From Arctopsyche grandis (lineage: Eukaryota > Arthropoda > Insecta > Trichoptera > Hydropsychidae), in NCBI RefSeq assembly GCF_051622035.1, contig NC_135366.1:377001-441000 (forward strand): a stretch of 64,000 bases of DNA, written 5' to 3'. This document shows, piece by piece, positions 23,725 to 35,900 of this stretch (the stretch's first letter is position 1; each line of letters begins with the position of its first letter). Made by a program: the position numbers and the translations under genes. The notes below the pieces were generated by a model. That model worked only from the letters and a program-made list of their open reading frames with translations. It made no database searches and had not been told where the DNA came from.

Positions 23725-24437
23725 AATGTTATAATAATAGAAGTGCCTTTACCAATGCCTTGGTTGTGTCAAAAATACGCGGTACGTCTCTATAACTACG
23801 CTAAAACGCACGAAAGTTTTATTTTGATATAGATTTATTTACAATTTGAGTATATGGTGGTGATGGGCGTTCGTGGCCAATCCGTTTCTTTTTTCAGTTG
23901 GCGGATTATTTTTATCCACTTTTTTTTATTTGCCTGTCCTTGGGAACTCTTAAATTAATGTGTAATGTATAGTTTCAACAAAAATATGTATAATATAAAA
24001 TAAACGATTTTTACATTAAATAATTGGTTAATAATATAATTGAGTATTCGGCGCCACCAAGAGAATTGTTTTTACACTTATTTAAAAATATTTTTTACAT
24101 TTCTCTGGTGCCAACCCTGAAATTTTATGTAGAATGCGGGCGATCACCATGCAACTTTAAAATACTGTCAAACTACGATGTTAATTGAATAATATGTTAC
24201 TTAAATGCTCAATTTACTTATAAAAATGTATCCCATGTTGTTTATTGTGTGTTTTTGAATGCACCGTGCAATTTTTAACGATGCACTTGCCCATCTTGCG
24301 AGTGATATAAACAAACAGAGAAGTTTTTATAGGACATACGTCGAGCATGGAGCATCAAATAAGACTGATGCTAAAATTATTTGAAAAGGTCTGTGGACAT
24401 TCCTCACTTGACAAAAATATGACACCTAAAGCCACAT
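23725..24437 (+). repeat. ~0.7-kb dispersed repeat, copy 1
   Basis: Matches 44,885-45,650 over about 700 bp with high similarity by eye. Shared blocks include AATAGAAGTGCCTTTAC, CGGCGCCACCAAGAGAA and GATGCACTTGCCCATCTTGC. CACCAAGAGAA and TTCTCTGGTGCC form a short inverted pair in both copies. It encodes no protein I recognise. Unclassified non-autonomous element. Confidence 0.75.
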
Positions 24438-24439
24438 AT

Positions 24440-25540
24440 GGTGCGTGCCGACGACTATTGTGTATATGAGTGGGTCTTGAGTGACTACTCTCGGTTGACC
24501 ACCTCCACGTGTCTGTCTGACTGTGCGTGAGCATTGCACCTTATAGAGCATTACACTGAATGGAGGGGGAAATAGGTCATAACAGCCATGAATGCAAGTC
24601 TGTCCAATAATATTATTAATATTTGTACATTTATGTGTGTGTATATATGTTTTTTGTCGTCGATTTAATATCCTAATATTGTTGTAGAGTTCAATGGCGT
24701 ATTGCAACTTTTCGGTTTCATTCAGTTGTTTTTAAATAAAGAAAAATAATGAATATTCAATGAGGTTATATTATTTATTATAAATTGATTATTGCATTGT
24801 TCTTGAAGTATGCGTGCGATCAAACTTAGAATACTAGATAGCATAGATTTTCCCTGACAAATTTATTGCATCCATGGCTTATATTCTCGTTGGACAGAAT
24901 TATTATTATGAATAATAAAATCGTACACCATTACAATAACAAGAGACTCGTAAAAAGTACGATTTATTGCGGCGCATGCAAAAAGTGTAACCTCCATTGT
25001 TTTCAACAAAAACAAATTTGTATTGCGTTATTAAGACCATTTTTACACCAATAAAAGTGTTCTGAACACATCTTATATTATAATATTCATGGCGACGAAT
25101 GATATTTTAATACGTCTATATTTCTTTTTGCGATTATTATGCAAAACCGTTATTTATAGCACCGTTGAAATGCTAAATACCGTGTAAACTCTTTGCGTTA
25201 TTCAAATTAGTGCTTTAAACAATATATGAATGAAATGTTATTGAAAACTTTGTGTATTTCCATTCTGTGTCATTGAATTGATGCCTTTCTATGATCCATG
25301 ATTATTTTAATTCAAAAACATTGCAACGGAAGTGGAAAAATTAATTTCAATGTACATAGTTAGTATAGTAATGGTACGCCTAGTCGGAACAATGACAGGT
25401 GAAAATTATATATTGCAATTGCGCTAAGTAGGTGTGAAATATTTTCGTGTTTCGGAATAAATGTAGAAAATAAAACATGTTGGGCAAAACTGACAAATTA
25501 ACTACAATAAAATAAAGTTTTTTGACGTATTACATACATA
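24440..25540. other. AT-rich non-coding DNA
   Basis: No exon or recognised element. Confidence 0.45.
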
Positions 25541-25545
25541 CATAT

Positions 25546-26386
25546 GTATTTATTTATTTATTTATTCACAAATTTGCCATAGTGACTTTACAGATCAACT
25601 CCAAGTCGACACTATGGTTATATAAAAAGGAAATTAATTATTAATATATTATAATAATATTATATACTAATTAAAAGACAAATATGGATAAAACAAATAT
25701 AAAAATACAAAATTGTAAAAACATGAAATATAAAAATACGAAATTGTAAAAACATAAAATATAAAATATAAATTGTAAAAATAAAAATATAAAATATAAA
25801 AATATAAAATTGTAAATACATGAAATATAAAAATATAAAAAACATGAGAAATAAAATTATAATGAAAAATAATAATATGAAAGATAAATATATAAAAATA
25901 TGAAACATAAAAATATAAAAATTTGAAAATATAAAAATGTAAAAATATGAATATAAAAATGCAATATGTTACAAGTTGCTACGACCTCAAACTATACAGT
26001 ACCTCAACCAGATCAGTATATTTTAGATTAAACAGATCCAATCCAATAGAAATCTGGTTGAGGAGCTTGATGCCCCTGGCGACAGGGGACGAAAGCATTA
26101 AATTGGTACGTGCCTGAGGTGGGAAGAACAATTCGTGGTATCTAGTAGCTCTGAACTTGCTGGGAACATTAAATTTCAACTCCGCAAGAATACGAGGATT
26201 GTATATTGATCCACTTAGAAGTTTATAGAAATGTTTTCCCGGATATGCTGTACGCCGTGACTCGAGGGAATTGTAGCCTAGTGCCCCCTGTAGATAGGCA
26301 TTTGGATAGAGCCAGGGATAGCGACCATACACAGTCATGTAAGCATATCTGAGAAATGTTTGTATGTACAGCAACTTTTGTATGTA
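25546..26386 (-). pseudogene. 5'-truncated LINE (Jockey/CR1-like) with 3' UTR hairpin
   Basis: The minus-strand frame 26,355-25,979 is homologous to the C-terminal ~125 residues of the intact LINE at 51.7 kb: Y-P-W-L-Y-P against Y-P-Y-L-Y-P, L-G-Y-N-S-L-E-S-R-R against L-G-Y-N-S-L-E-L-R-R, then I-K-L-L-N against I-R-L-L-N. The divergence shows a different family of the same clade. Downstream lie an AT minisatellite (25,677-25,965), a hairpin with CCATAGTG/CACTATGG arms (25,577-25,617), and a (TAAA)n tail near 25,550-25,568. Its 5' truncation lies close to the MITE boundary at 26,385. Confidence 0.8.
25677..25965. repeat. AT-rich minisatellite in LINE 3' UTR
   Basis: Irregular tandem copies of a ~30-nt unit of the type AATATAAAAATACAAAATTG followed by TAAAAACATG. 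It lies between the end of the LINE reading frame and its terminal hairpin. The frame reading Phe/Ile repeats through it is an artefact. Confidence 0.85.
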
Positions 26387-26704
26387 CAGCAACAGTCACA
26401 TAAAACGGAACGCTAAAGCGAAACATGTTTTTGATGGTTGTACCATGATTATAGGTTGTACCATAGTGCATTCTTGTAACACCAAACGTGAAAAAAAAGG
26501 TCATAAAAATGAGTTGGGGACAAATTTAATGGAGGGCAGATTTTAGGACCGTGCGTTGAATTCACGGTTAAATGAAATTTGAAATGAAAATATCACTATA
26601 CATATGCATTTTTAATTTTATTACAGTCACATATTATTATCTACAAATTATAAATCGAAGTCGTAAAATTCACAAGCGTTCCGTTTTATGTGACTGCTAG
26701 TGTA
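26385..26704. mobile_element. Tc1/mariner-like MITE
   Basis: The terminal inverted repeats include a perfect 21-bp match (26,393-26,413 and 26,676-26,696; CAGTCACATAAAAC...). They extend imperfectly to outer CA ends flanked by TA dinucleotides (26,385-26,386 and 26,703-26,704), which fits a TA target duplication. The body is 316 bp with no transposase. A short duplication, TTTGTATGTACAGCAAC, directly precedes and overlaps the left end. Confidence 0.75.
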
Positions 26705-26949
26705 TGTAACGGTGGGCCAAAATGAATCACCCATTTTAGCATTCTTATAAAATGTTGAGCTTTCAATTAAAATTGAAATATTATTATAAATCTAATTTTG
26801 TTATTAAAGTAAATATAAAAAATAAATTTGTAATAGTATCATACATTACGTTAAAAAAAATTCGTACACTTATTAGATATTGTAGCATATGCTAAAAGGA
26901 GCCGCCGTCATAATTGGTTTTTGAGGATCATCTCCAGGCTTAAATACAA

Positions 26950-27272
26950 GTCGGCTAACAACGGAGATCCCCGAATTGACTAAGTGGTCGGTAATGGCAT
27001 TCGGTCGCTTCCCGATAGAGTTTCCAGAACTGACAGCACGAAACCGTGGGACTGCATATCTGGTACGTGACTATAACAATAGGTAAACAAACGCGTCGAG
27101 GAAGATGTAGTGAGTGACCTGCCCTTTATAAGCAGGTACTTAGGCCATATGAATGCATTCTGGACGGAGCACTGGCAGTGTGTGGATCTCTTTAATCACC
27201 CAATAAATACTGTGAAGCGACTTTGGTCTTTTCTTTGGATCCTCCACCCACCCCTACGCAACAATATTTTAA
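26950..27272 (+). mobile_element. LTR-like dispersed repeat, copy B
   Basis: Inverted copy of 13,980-14,275. TATA-like TTTATAA at 27,124-27,130 and AATAAA at 27,202-27,207. It has a ~27-nt insertion (GCACTGGCAGTGTG region) relative to copy A. No flanking coding region of a retrotransposon was found. Confidence 0.45.
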
Positions 27273-27289
27273 CTAATTTGATTTTTGTT

Positions 27290-27700
27290 ATTTACTGTAT
27301 AATCTTATTAGTTAAATTAAATAATACAAAAAACATATAATAAAAATGAATGTCATTTGTAACGACTTGTGGGCGATTTAAAGGCTAGGCTTTTTTAATC
27401 TTTTAGAATTTGGCGATGTGATCAAAGACTTGCATATACTTTTTTAATCCATTTTTATCAGATGTAGAAAGTGTCAGTCAAAATATAAAACAGCATTTTT
27501 TTGAGCTACAAACTGAATGTGAAGCTAAAATAGTATTCAGTCAATGTTATTAATTAATATGATGTTTATGTGTTCGTTTTCAAAAAAATATAATAATCCA
27601 TTGCATGAAATACATAGAGAAGATGTAATTTTATAATTTCTTTTTATTGAGAGGGGGGCGTTGGATAATTTTGCTGTGGAAAAGAGGGCGATTCTTTCAA
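27290..27700. other. Non-coding DNA
   Basis: No exon or recognised element. Confidence 0.4.
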
Positions 27701-27705
27701 TATGG

Positions 27706-27865
27706 TTAACCCTGAAAATTTCGCCAACATTATTTAGAAATCCAATAGACAGCAGGTATAAAAATTGTAGCTAATCCAAACAAACCCTAGATAACAACCG
27801 TCGAGGATTTTGAGTTTTGTAAAGGTGTGTTTTGAATCTCTAATATATCTTGCAACTATGTATAT
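27706..27865 (+). mobile_element. Truncated copy of the piggyBac-like MITE
   Basis: Begins TTAACCCTGAAAATTTCGCCAA and shares the internal ~88-bp block (27,773-27,860, with CGTCGAGGATTTTGAGTTTT) with the complete MITE at 28.2 kb. The 3' part is absent; LTR-like DNA follows. Confidence 0.5.
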
Positions 27866-27896
27866 AAAATAAACAAAATAAGTCTATTATTATAAC

Positions 27897-28145
27897 CCTG
27901 ACCCCGTAGGAATCTTCCAGAACGTGATCTCACTAGCCAAGCTAGGCGTTGCACAATCAACTACTATGTATATAAACCAGCGCATCATCCCCAGATGCCA
28001 GTGGGCTTCAGGAGCTCAACCTGTTCACTCCTCCGAAGCAACCATCTCATTCGCCGTACATACAATTACACTCGTATCAACTGAGCAATAAATATCCTCT
28101 TCAAAACACAAATGAATTTCTATAGGTCGGGAAATGGTCGAAACC
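27897..28145 (+). mobile_element. Possible solo LTR, second family
   Basis: Complex GC-richer block with TATAAA at 27,971-27,976 and AATAAA at 28,087-28,092, about 115 nt apart. That spacing fits an LTR promoter and poly(A) site. It lies between two copies of the piggyBac-like MITE block. Exact termini and target duplication were not resolved. Confidence 0.35.
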
Positions 28146-28173
28146 TATCACCCGCCCTATAGGTTAGGTTAGG

Positions 28174-28685
28174 TTAACCCTTTGAGTGCTGACGTCCTTT
28201 CTGTTGAAAGCCCGCAACGCTGAAAATTTCGCCAATCCAAACAAATCCTATATCACTACCGTCGAGGATTTCGAGTTTTGTTAAGGTGTGTTTAGACTAT
28301 CTAATATATCTTACAACAATATATTTTTTTCAAAACTAGTTCCATCTTCTTCATTGTTGTCAAAATGTAATGCTCGCATTCGAAATGCCAAGCCACGATC
28401 TAAAATACTCAGGAGTTAAGAATTTCCATTGGGAAATTTTGCTATGGTTATAAATTCAGAAATTCCCATGTAAATCGATCTTTATAAATGTTGGCAAATG
28501 AATGACACGGATTACACGACCCATGTTCAATGCATTTTTTAATCAATGCTACCTGGAAAGGCTTGGCGGGTAGTATTCTTGTTTACTTTGTACATGCTCA
28601 AAATACAACGCCTATCGGCGTTTTTCAGGCCCATGAACTTGTTGACAAAACGCCGATCGGCGTTGGTCAGCATTCAAATGGTTAA
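28174..28685. mobile_element. piggyBac-like MITE with TTAA target sites
   Basis: Flanked by TTAA at 28,174-28,177 and 28,682-28,685. Terminal inverted repeats: left CCCTTTGAGTGCTGACG, right (reverse complement) CCATTTGAATGCTGACC. TTAA duplication and CCC-type ends are the hallmarks of piggyBac elements. The body is ~504 bp without transposase. AACGCCGATCGGCGTT, a perfect palindrome, lies just inside the right end. Confidence 0.8.
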
Positions 28686-28689
28686 GAAA

Positions 28690-30080
28690 CAGTAATGTAC
28701 AAACATGATGTTTTATTATTTATTCAGCAAAGTTTCAGCATTCAATGTATTAAAACAAAAGTGAACAATTATTGAAATAGGGTTATTTCAGTAATGGAAT
28801 TTTTCATGAAAATGAAATATTTATATATTATGTTTATTATAAAATCGAATATGCCAAGAAGGTATGTACATGGTGATGTATAGAAAGTTGTTTGTTCTCA
28901 ACGCAACACATTTTCCATCTAATTTAACAGTCGAAGCCCATTTTCCCATGGAGTTACACGTGCACCGTTCGAATTTCCCATATGCGCGTGGAAATCGCAC
29001 GCAATGAAATGGTCCACTTACCCAATTTGGTCAAATAAAATTAAGCCGAAAATTACCGCAGCATTGCGACAATCGTCTCGTTTTCACTCTCGGAAGAAAA
29101 TGGGCGATAATCTTTCGCATCGCTATTATGATAAAGACACGCTCGGGTAAATTTCAATACAATGATGCAACATTTGTACCATTTTTCGCACACAGCGTAA
29201 TGCCCAGGTAATTGTATGTATGTATGTATGTATGTATACATTTGAAAAGTGTTCAAGTGACTCAATTTGGAGTTTCTAGATAAGGATTCGAGACAGAGTA
29301 TGACCTGTGCACTTCTCTTTTGGGCCATGGCCCTTTTAATGCCAAGCCGAGCCTAATCGACACACTTTTTGATTTACCTAACTAATTTGCTTGAAAACAT
29401 ATTTTACACTCTGTCTATATATCCATCATAATTGACCTATAAATTCAATTTTATACTACGGCTCGCTCTAAACGTACCACGATTACTATAAATTTTATTG
29501 AGAATTATTGAATTTTATATCCTTTCATAGAATGCATACAAAGAAATTGATTTCAAAATCATCTTACTATGTAAAGTATACAGTACATACATACATTATA
29601 TACAGTCATTTTTTATGACATAATAAATGAGATGATAATAAAAAAGACAAGTCATTCGTGTGTATATTCCAGACAGTACTATAAATCAAGTGCTCCTTTT
29701 TATTATACCTGTACGTACAATAACATTAAATCACATCTGTGATTATATATGTAGAAAAATATAAACATACATTCCGTCAAGTTTTCATGATATTTTTAAG
29801 ATACGAATAAAAATTTTACATGAAATTAAAGATTAAAGTCCATATATACATATATGTATGTAGAAAAGAGTATGTTTAAAACATTGCCCATAGTTTAAGA
29901 TAAAAAAAATGCAAAAGTCTAATTATGTTTAAACGAAATATACACACATGTGTATGATTATATGATTGTCATAATTACTAGAACATGATAAAATATTTAA
30001 TTATAAAGCTTTTGAAATAAAATAAAGCTATTGATAGAACATAGAAGACGTCTCAAATGCAATTATCTATGTATATTGAA
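28690..30080. other. AT-rich non-coding DNA
   Basis: No exon is supported; (TATG)n at about 29,216-29,235. Confidence 0.45.
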
Positions 30081-30204
30081 TATATGTTTCAGTTGAAGTT
30101 TTCTTCAGTTTCTTCAGCAGATTACAGCAAGGTGAGGTGAACGTGAAATGTCGTAGGTGTGTGTATCGAATAAGTGGGCCAATTACAGAGCACAACATAG
30201 GGTT

Positions 30205-30250
30205 TCAGTAGCACGATCTGCAGCAGCAGTAGCAGCAGCAGCAGCAGCCA
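30205..30250. repeat. (CAG)n / (GCA)n tract
   Basis: Interrupted CAG repeat of ~30 bp. The GCA frame stays open for about 25 codons downstream of an ATTACAG acceptor-like site at ~30,190 and ends at TGA near 30,270, so an exon cannot be excluded. There is no supporting homology. Confidence 0.7.
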
Positions 30251-30359
30251 TTGTCGACGGCAATGTCGTGTGAAATCAGTTCGTTATAAAGCCAATGAAG
30301 AAACCGGCGACATGAAATTCAACCAACAGACATGCCGGCCATTTCATAATCACTGATGC

Positions 30360-30815
30360 AGATCTCCCACACATCCAAATCGCTTTTCAATCTGTTTAAA
30401 CTTTAGATTTTGACTACATTCTATATGCACATTGTATGTGTATAGTTTATAAACTAATGTAGGACTCGCTCCAAGCAATGTATAAATAGACCTTTATATG
30501 GCTAGAAAACCATGCTGTTATGAATGAGGCCAATCATTTCAATTGACCGTACAATTTTTGTAGTTTCTAGTCATTTCATATAATGAACCTTTCTTTTGGA
30601 ATGTGTATTTATGATCATTTATATATGTATGTAATTATTCATTTTGGACCAAATATATATTATATATACATTTGCATATGTAATAAGGTATTTGATTTTT
30701 ATAAATATATGTATATGTAGTACAAATATTTATCTACACATATAATAAATTTCTAAACTTTCTGAACAAATAGTGATTTATTTATTACTGCCATCTATTG
30801 GAGGAAAGCTTTATT
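30360..30815. other. AT-rich non-coding DNA
   Basis: No exon or recognised element. Confidence 0.45.
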
Positions 30816-30819
30816 ATTA

Positions 30820-30870
30820 CTAGCAGGTGTACCCAGCTTTGCCCAGATGTATAAAAGTAATATTAGTGAG
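30820..30870 (-). mobile_element. Helitron 3' end
   Basis: CTAG at 30,820-30,823. On the minus strand it is preceded by a CTGGGCAAAGCTGGG stem motif about 10 nt upstream, a classic Helitron 3' terminus. The element's 5' end, to the right, was not located. Confidence 0.5.
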
Positions 30871-32890
30871 AATAAACGATTATGTTTATAAATAAACGAT
30901 ATGTACAGAATACAAATTGCGATCGTTGGTATATTGCGTTCTAAATGAAGTAAATATAATATAATATATTTGATTGCATATAAGTATATAATTTGAATTT
31001 ATATACATATGTATTATTACTGTCAAAAAAATTGCTTGAAAATTCATTTTCTTTTGTTTCAATGTTTAAAAAAATCAATGTTTATTAATGATATAAAAAT
31101 GAAATGGAATTGAAAGTGCATAATTTTAATAATGTGCGCCGCTATCACTAACTTTGTCCTCCTAACGATGTTAAGAAGAACCAAATGTAGCACCGGGATA
31201 GGAATGAAACTTGGGAAAAAAAACATTTAAAAACTTGGAAAATACGTTTTCAGAAGCTCTAATAAGGCAGAGCAAGCTTAAAGTTACAATGTTCTCATAT
31301 TTCAATGTACAATACAATATTATTGTGACTCCAAAACAAAGTTTATCCTACTTTGTTAAATTAAAGCGGATGATGATTAAACTTTAAAGTCAGTGAATAT
31401 TAACTGGGTAAGAAAAATGATACAGCTGGTTTATAAATTAATATTGGGCAGCTGAAGCAATATTCTATTAAGCCAGAGATCTTGGGAAGGAAAATGAAAA
31501 TGAGTTGAAAGACACAGGGGTCCAGAATAGGAATAAAACAGATGCATTCAACGAAGGATTGAATAGATGCTAAGTTTTCTAGTTAAACATTTTTGCTTTA
31601 TGAATTGAAATATGAATACTGGAAAGAATTGCAAAATGGAATAGAAGAGATTGACACTTGTAAAATTGAATTTTATCATTTTCGGTCATGGGATTATCTA
31701 TCGGCCCCGATCTTAATCCAGTTGCAATTCTGAATAGAATAATCTATCACGACGTAAATGTTAAATAAAATCAAACAATCACATTTCAATTTTGGTGCTA
31801 TTGTGTCGTCATTGGTCTTATTTTATATTTGTCGTGTTTGTTTTGATTAATGGCTGGACAGAATACCGAAAATGACCAGTTTAAACCAAACTCTGCTCGT
31901 TTAACCTCTAAGCTGCTAAGTCGTGACAGTTCGGTTTGAACTTTATTTGAACAATATAAATTGTTGAAGGGATACAGTGCGGCCGGCGCCAAATGACAAA
32001 AGATTACGAAATTATACTACGCACTCTCACCAAAGTCTACCGATATATTTGAAGGAGATTAAGTGTTGAAATCATTACTTTATATTAAGATGGCCATTCT
32101 TACTGATTTTACCACTACAGTAATGATATATTGGGTATCTGTCCTGGCAGAATCCTTGGGATGGGTCTGTTTATAAATATTGAAATCGTTTTTTTTTTTT
32201 TTTTCATAAATGTTCATCCATGATTTTCTAACATCAATTAACGTTTTTAATAACAAATATTTAGAAACATTATTTTGAAATATATGTCCTGTTTTTGTCA
32301 TATATATAATCCAAAAACATGTAAACTGGTCACCTTACTTTATATTAATTGATTTAATTTAGCATTTCTAAAATGTACACATTTTCAATTTTATATTTAT
32401 TTAATAGTAAAAAAAATATAAAACAATACTTTATAATTTTTTATTCAACAATGACTTCTTGTTAATTTATAAAAATAATATAATTCATTATAATAAAATA
32501 ATATATACACAATTTCGTAATACCGACTACAAATTAATTTCAATTCCATTTTTATACAGTATTGAGAATTTAAATACTTATTTCTATCATTTTTTTTATT
32601 AAAAGATATACATAAACATATCACATACAATGACAAAAATTTTCATTCCCTATGTCGGATTCTGAAGTTCATCCTAAATATTGATTTTACAGCCATTGAA
32701 GAACACTCGGCGGAATAGTATTATTTGATTAAATTAAATAAGAATGAAAATTAATAAATATAAATATTATTCACTGACAAATTACATACCCATATATATA
32801 AAATAAAAATAAGAAAAACAACACACAACTTTCACACAGAACACATTTTTCATCTACCTATAAATAATACACTATATAACAGTCTATCAG
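30870..32890. other. Non-coding DNA downstream of Duox
   Basis: AT-rich and without a supportable exon. This is the 3' flank of the Duox gene on the minus strand. Confidence 0.45.
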
Positions 32891-32897
32891 ACTCTAT

Positions 32898-32903
32898 TTT
32901 ATT
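32898..32903 (-). terminator. Candidate Duox poly(A) signal
   Basis: AATAAA on the minus strand, about 29 nt after the Duox stop codon. It is the nearest signal; others further left are equally possible because the region is AT-rich. Confidence 0.35.
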
Positions 32904-32931
32904 TTCATCAGTATTTTATATTCATCTAAGA

Positions 32932-35900
32932 TCATCCAAAGTTTTCAAAGTGGTGAATGAAATAAGGCCACTTTCTTCCTTTGTTGACTTCTTCACATGC
33001 CGACATTACACTCTTCGTGAGCGGTCTGGGTCCGCACGAAAACACTCCAATTTTAGACACCTATAAATTTACAGTTCAATGAAATTATGTACATATAACC
33101 ATGACATTTGAACACTTGTAATCAATATCATTTGAACACTCACATAACTATGTTTCTTCTGTACAAACTTAAGGAAGGAAGACATATCGGGTCTTCCAAA
33201 ATGATTAACAGCCTTCAGTCCAGTGAACATGGACATTTTTGATAGCCTCTGGAAGTGATTCTCACAAATGTACTGAAATTTGAATCTTTATTGTAATAAT
33301 TTATATAATACAAAGTGAATTTAAACTGTATGGATAAATACACACCAGCATAGTAGTTCTGAGATCAAACTTATGGAAAAATTGAGTTATAAATATATGT
33401 ATTTCTAAAACATTCGTAACATCTTTGCGTTCGACGTCCCTCAACACGTCTATGAACCATTCGAAGTGTTTATGAGACGGACATATCCATAAAAAGTACA
33501 CCTGAAAGCATAGTATTTAAGGTGTGATTTGTAATAAGGGAATATTTTGTATTAAAAATAAAATATTATAAAATATATTACCTTTTTACAAGCTACGCCA
33601 GAATATCTATTCGTACTGGTTCCAAATACAAGATCGTTCAAAATTGAAGCATATGGAGTCACGCCTATTCCTCCGCCGACCATCACCGCAACTTCGAACT
33701 TATACCAGTCCTGATTTCCTCCACCAAACGGTCCTTGTATTCTGCAATTGTATAATTCAAATTTAAGCCCAAGTTCTGAAAATTATACTTTGTAATGTAA
33801 AACATTAGTAATTACCTTATTCTGGGCTGATCTTCAGTATTGAAATTACACGGATCAAAGTAATTTCTCAACTTCCAAGTCCATGGCCCTTGAGCTTTGA
33901 TATGACAGCTTAAAAAGTTTTCATGAGGAGCTGACGTCAATGTGAACGAGTGGAACTCTTCAGAATTGAAAGCAGTACATGCTAAACGTACCCATTGACC
34001 TTTTGGTAAAATTTAAATCAATTATTTTATTGATAAAAAAATATATAGTCTCAATATATGTGCAATTATAAATAAAATATTTGTACTCACCGGATAGATA
34101 CTTTAGATTTGGAGGCCTATAGAACTTGATTTTAATCACATCAGAAGGTAGCAGTTCCGTCTCCATAACGTCCAAAGCCATATATTTAGTACGCAAAGAC
34201 ACAACTTTGTCTAAAACGTAAATGATAGCAGGTCCAGTGAAGAATATGTAAAATCTCGGAGCTCCGGTTAATCTGGCCAAGCCGTGGATGAGACTCAAAG
34301 CATATAAGAACACGTATAGACTATGAGCCCTCCAGAAATAGTTGTAGGCTCTTTTACGAATGGTAGGATGTGCAAATACGAAAATTATAACCATAATTAT
34401 GAATAGTAATACTCCAGTCAAACCTATAGTTGAAAAATATTTAATTAGAACAATGATTTGTAGATGAAATACGTGCATATACACTGTATATTTACCGGTG
34501 ATCGTTTGGAACAACCAGTATGTAATTCCGGGTTTATAATCAGATGTAAAATGAACTTCTCTTGTTAAACATCTCAAATGCTCTATCGGTTGTGTTGATA
34601 TGTGGTAGAAATTAACAAGATGTCCAATCGTATGAAGTAATGAGAAAAACAAAGCAGTGCAAGCTGCTATTTTGTGGAATTGTATATGAGAATCTAATGG
34701 AATGTATTGTTGTATAGAAAATTCCTATAAAATAAACAGAAATTAGGTGATTTTTATTACATCTCAGTTTATTTTATTATACACATGTATGTATGTATAT
34801 TTTTTAAATTACCTTCAGTTTAGTGATGAGATTTCTAGACATGGTGAGTAGTAGTAGACTGTAACAGAATGATAATGATGCTGCAGCTCCTCTAGTTATA
34901 GCTATTCCGACACCCATTATATGCCTCAAATCTAAATGCTCAGTCATAAATGAATAATGGATGAATCTTTCAACGAATAATCCTATTGTTATCACATAAA
35001 AAACGAATAGATAGAATATATTTTGTCTATTCTCCTCGAGGAATGTTGTAAGGCTGTCCCATTTGTTCATAATACTATTCCTGAAATTTAATTGTAGTTA
35101 ATTACAAGAATTTAATGTAAAATGAATCATGTAAATATCAATTTAAATACCTTGAACCATCAGAAGCAGGTTCAATATGGAAACTAGTCATTCTGGCGAC
35201 ATTAGTTGAGGTATCTAAGAAGTTTTGTTTAGCTCCTTTACAATCTAAACCTATGGCAACAAATTCTCCTTTGTATTCCTTCATCATTAATTTGAAATCT
35301 GAATAAGTGAGATGATCTTTGTGTTGAAGACCGGCATCCTGCAAAGGTTAAAGAATTAATAAACGTGTACAAAATTATACATTTAAAAAGTGGAATACAA
35401 TGAAACCAAACCTGAAACATTCCGTCGATCAATTCCGTAACATGATCATCGCTCAAACTAGTAGTCCTTGCAATTTCAACCAGAGACCTCAACATTTCAC
35501 TCAATTCTCCTTTGTCAATAACACCATTTCGATCGTTATCACACATATCAAAGATAATTCTCAATTTATCTTCAGTTTTTCCACGTGAAAATAGAACAAC
35601 AGTATCGAGGAACTCCTGAAATATTCATACAATATTATTTAACAATTCAGCACACCCTATTGAATTAAATATTTATACAATCATCAAACCTGGAAAGATA
35701 TGCGACCATCCTGATCCTTGTCGACTATATTGAACATCTTCTTGACGAATACTGCATCAGATTTCATACCGAGAGCACTTGCAAATTCACCTTTTGATAA
35801 TGACGTACGCATCACAATAGACACCTGAAGTTATTATACGAAAATAATAATATTAATTATGATAAATTAAGCATTCATTTTTTCATCCAATATCAATTTT

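Noticed and set aside
25660..25908. 82-codon Phe/Ile-rich minus-strand ORF
   Set aside because: Translation of the AT minisatellite in a LINE 3' UTR.
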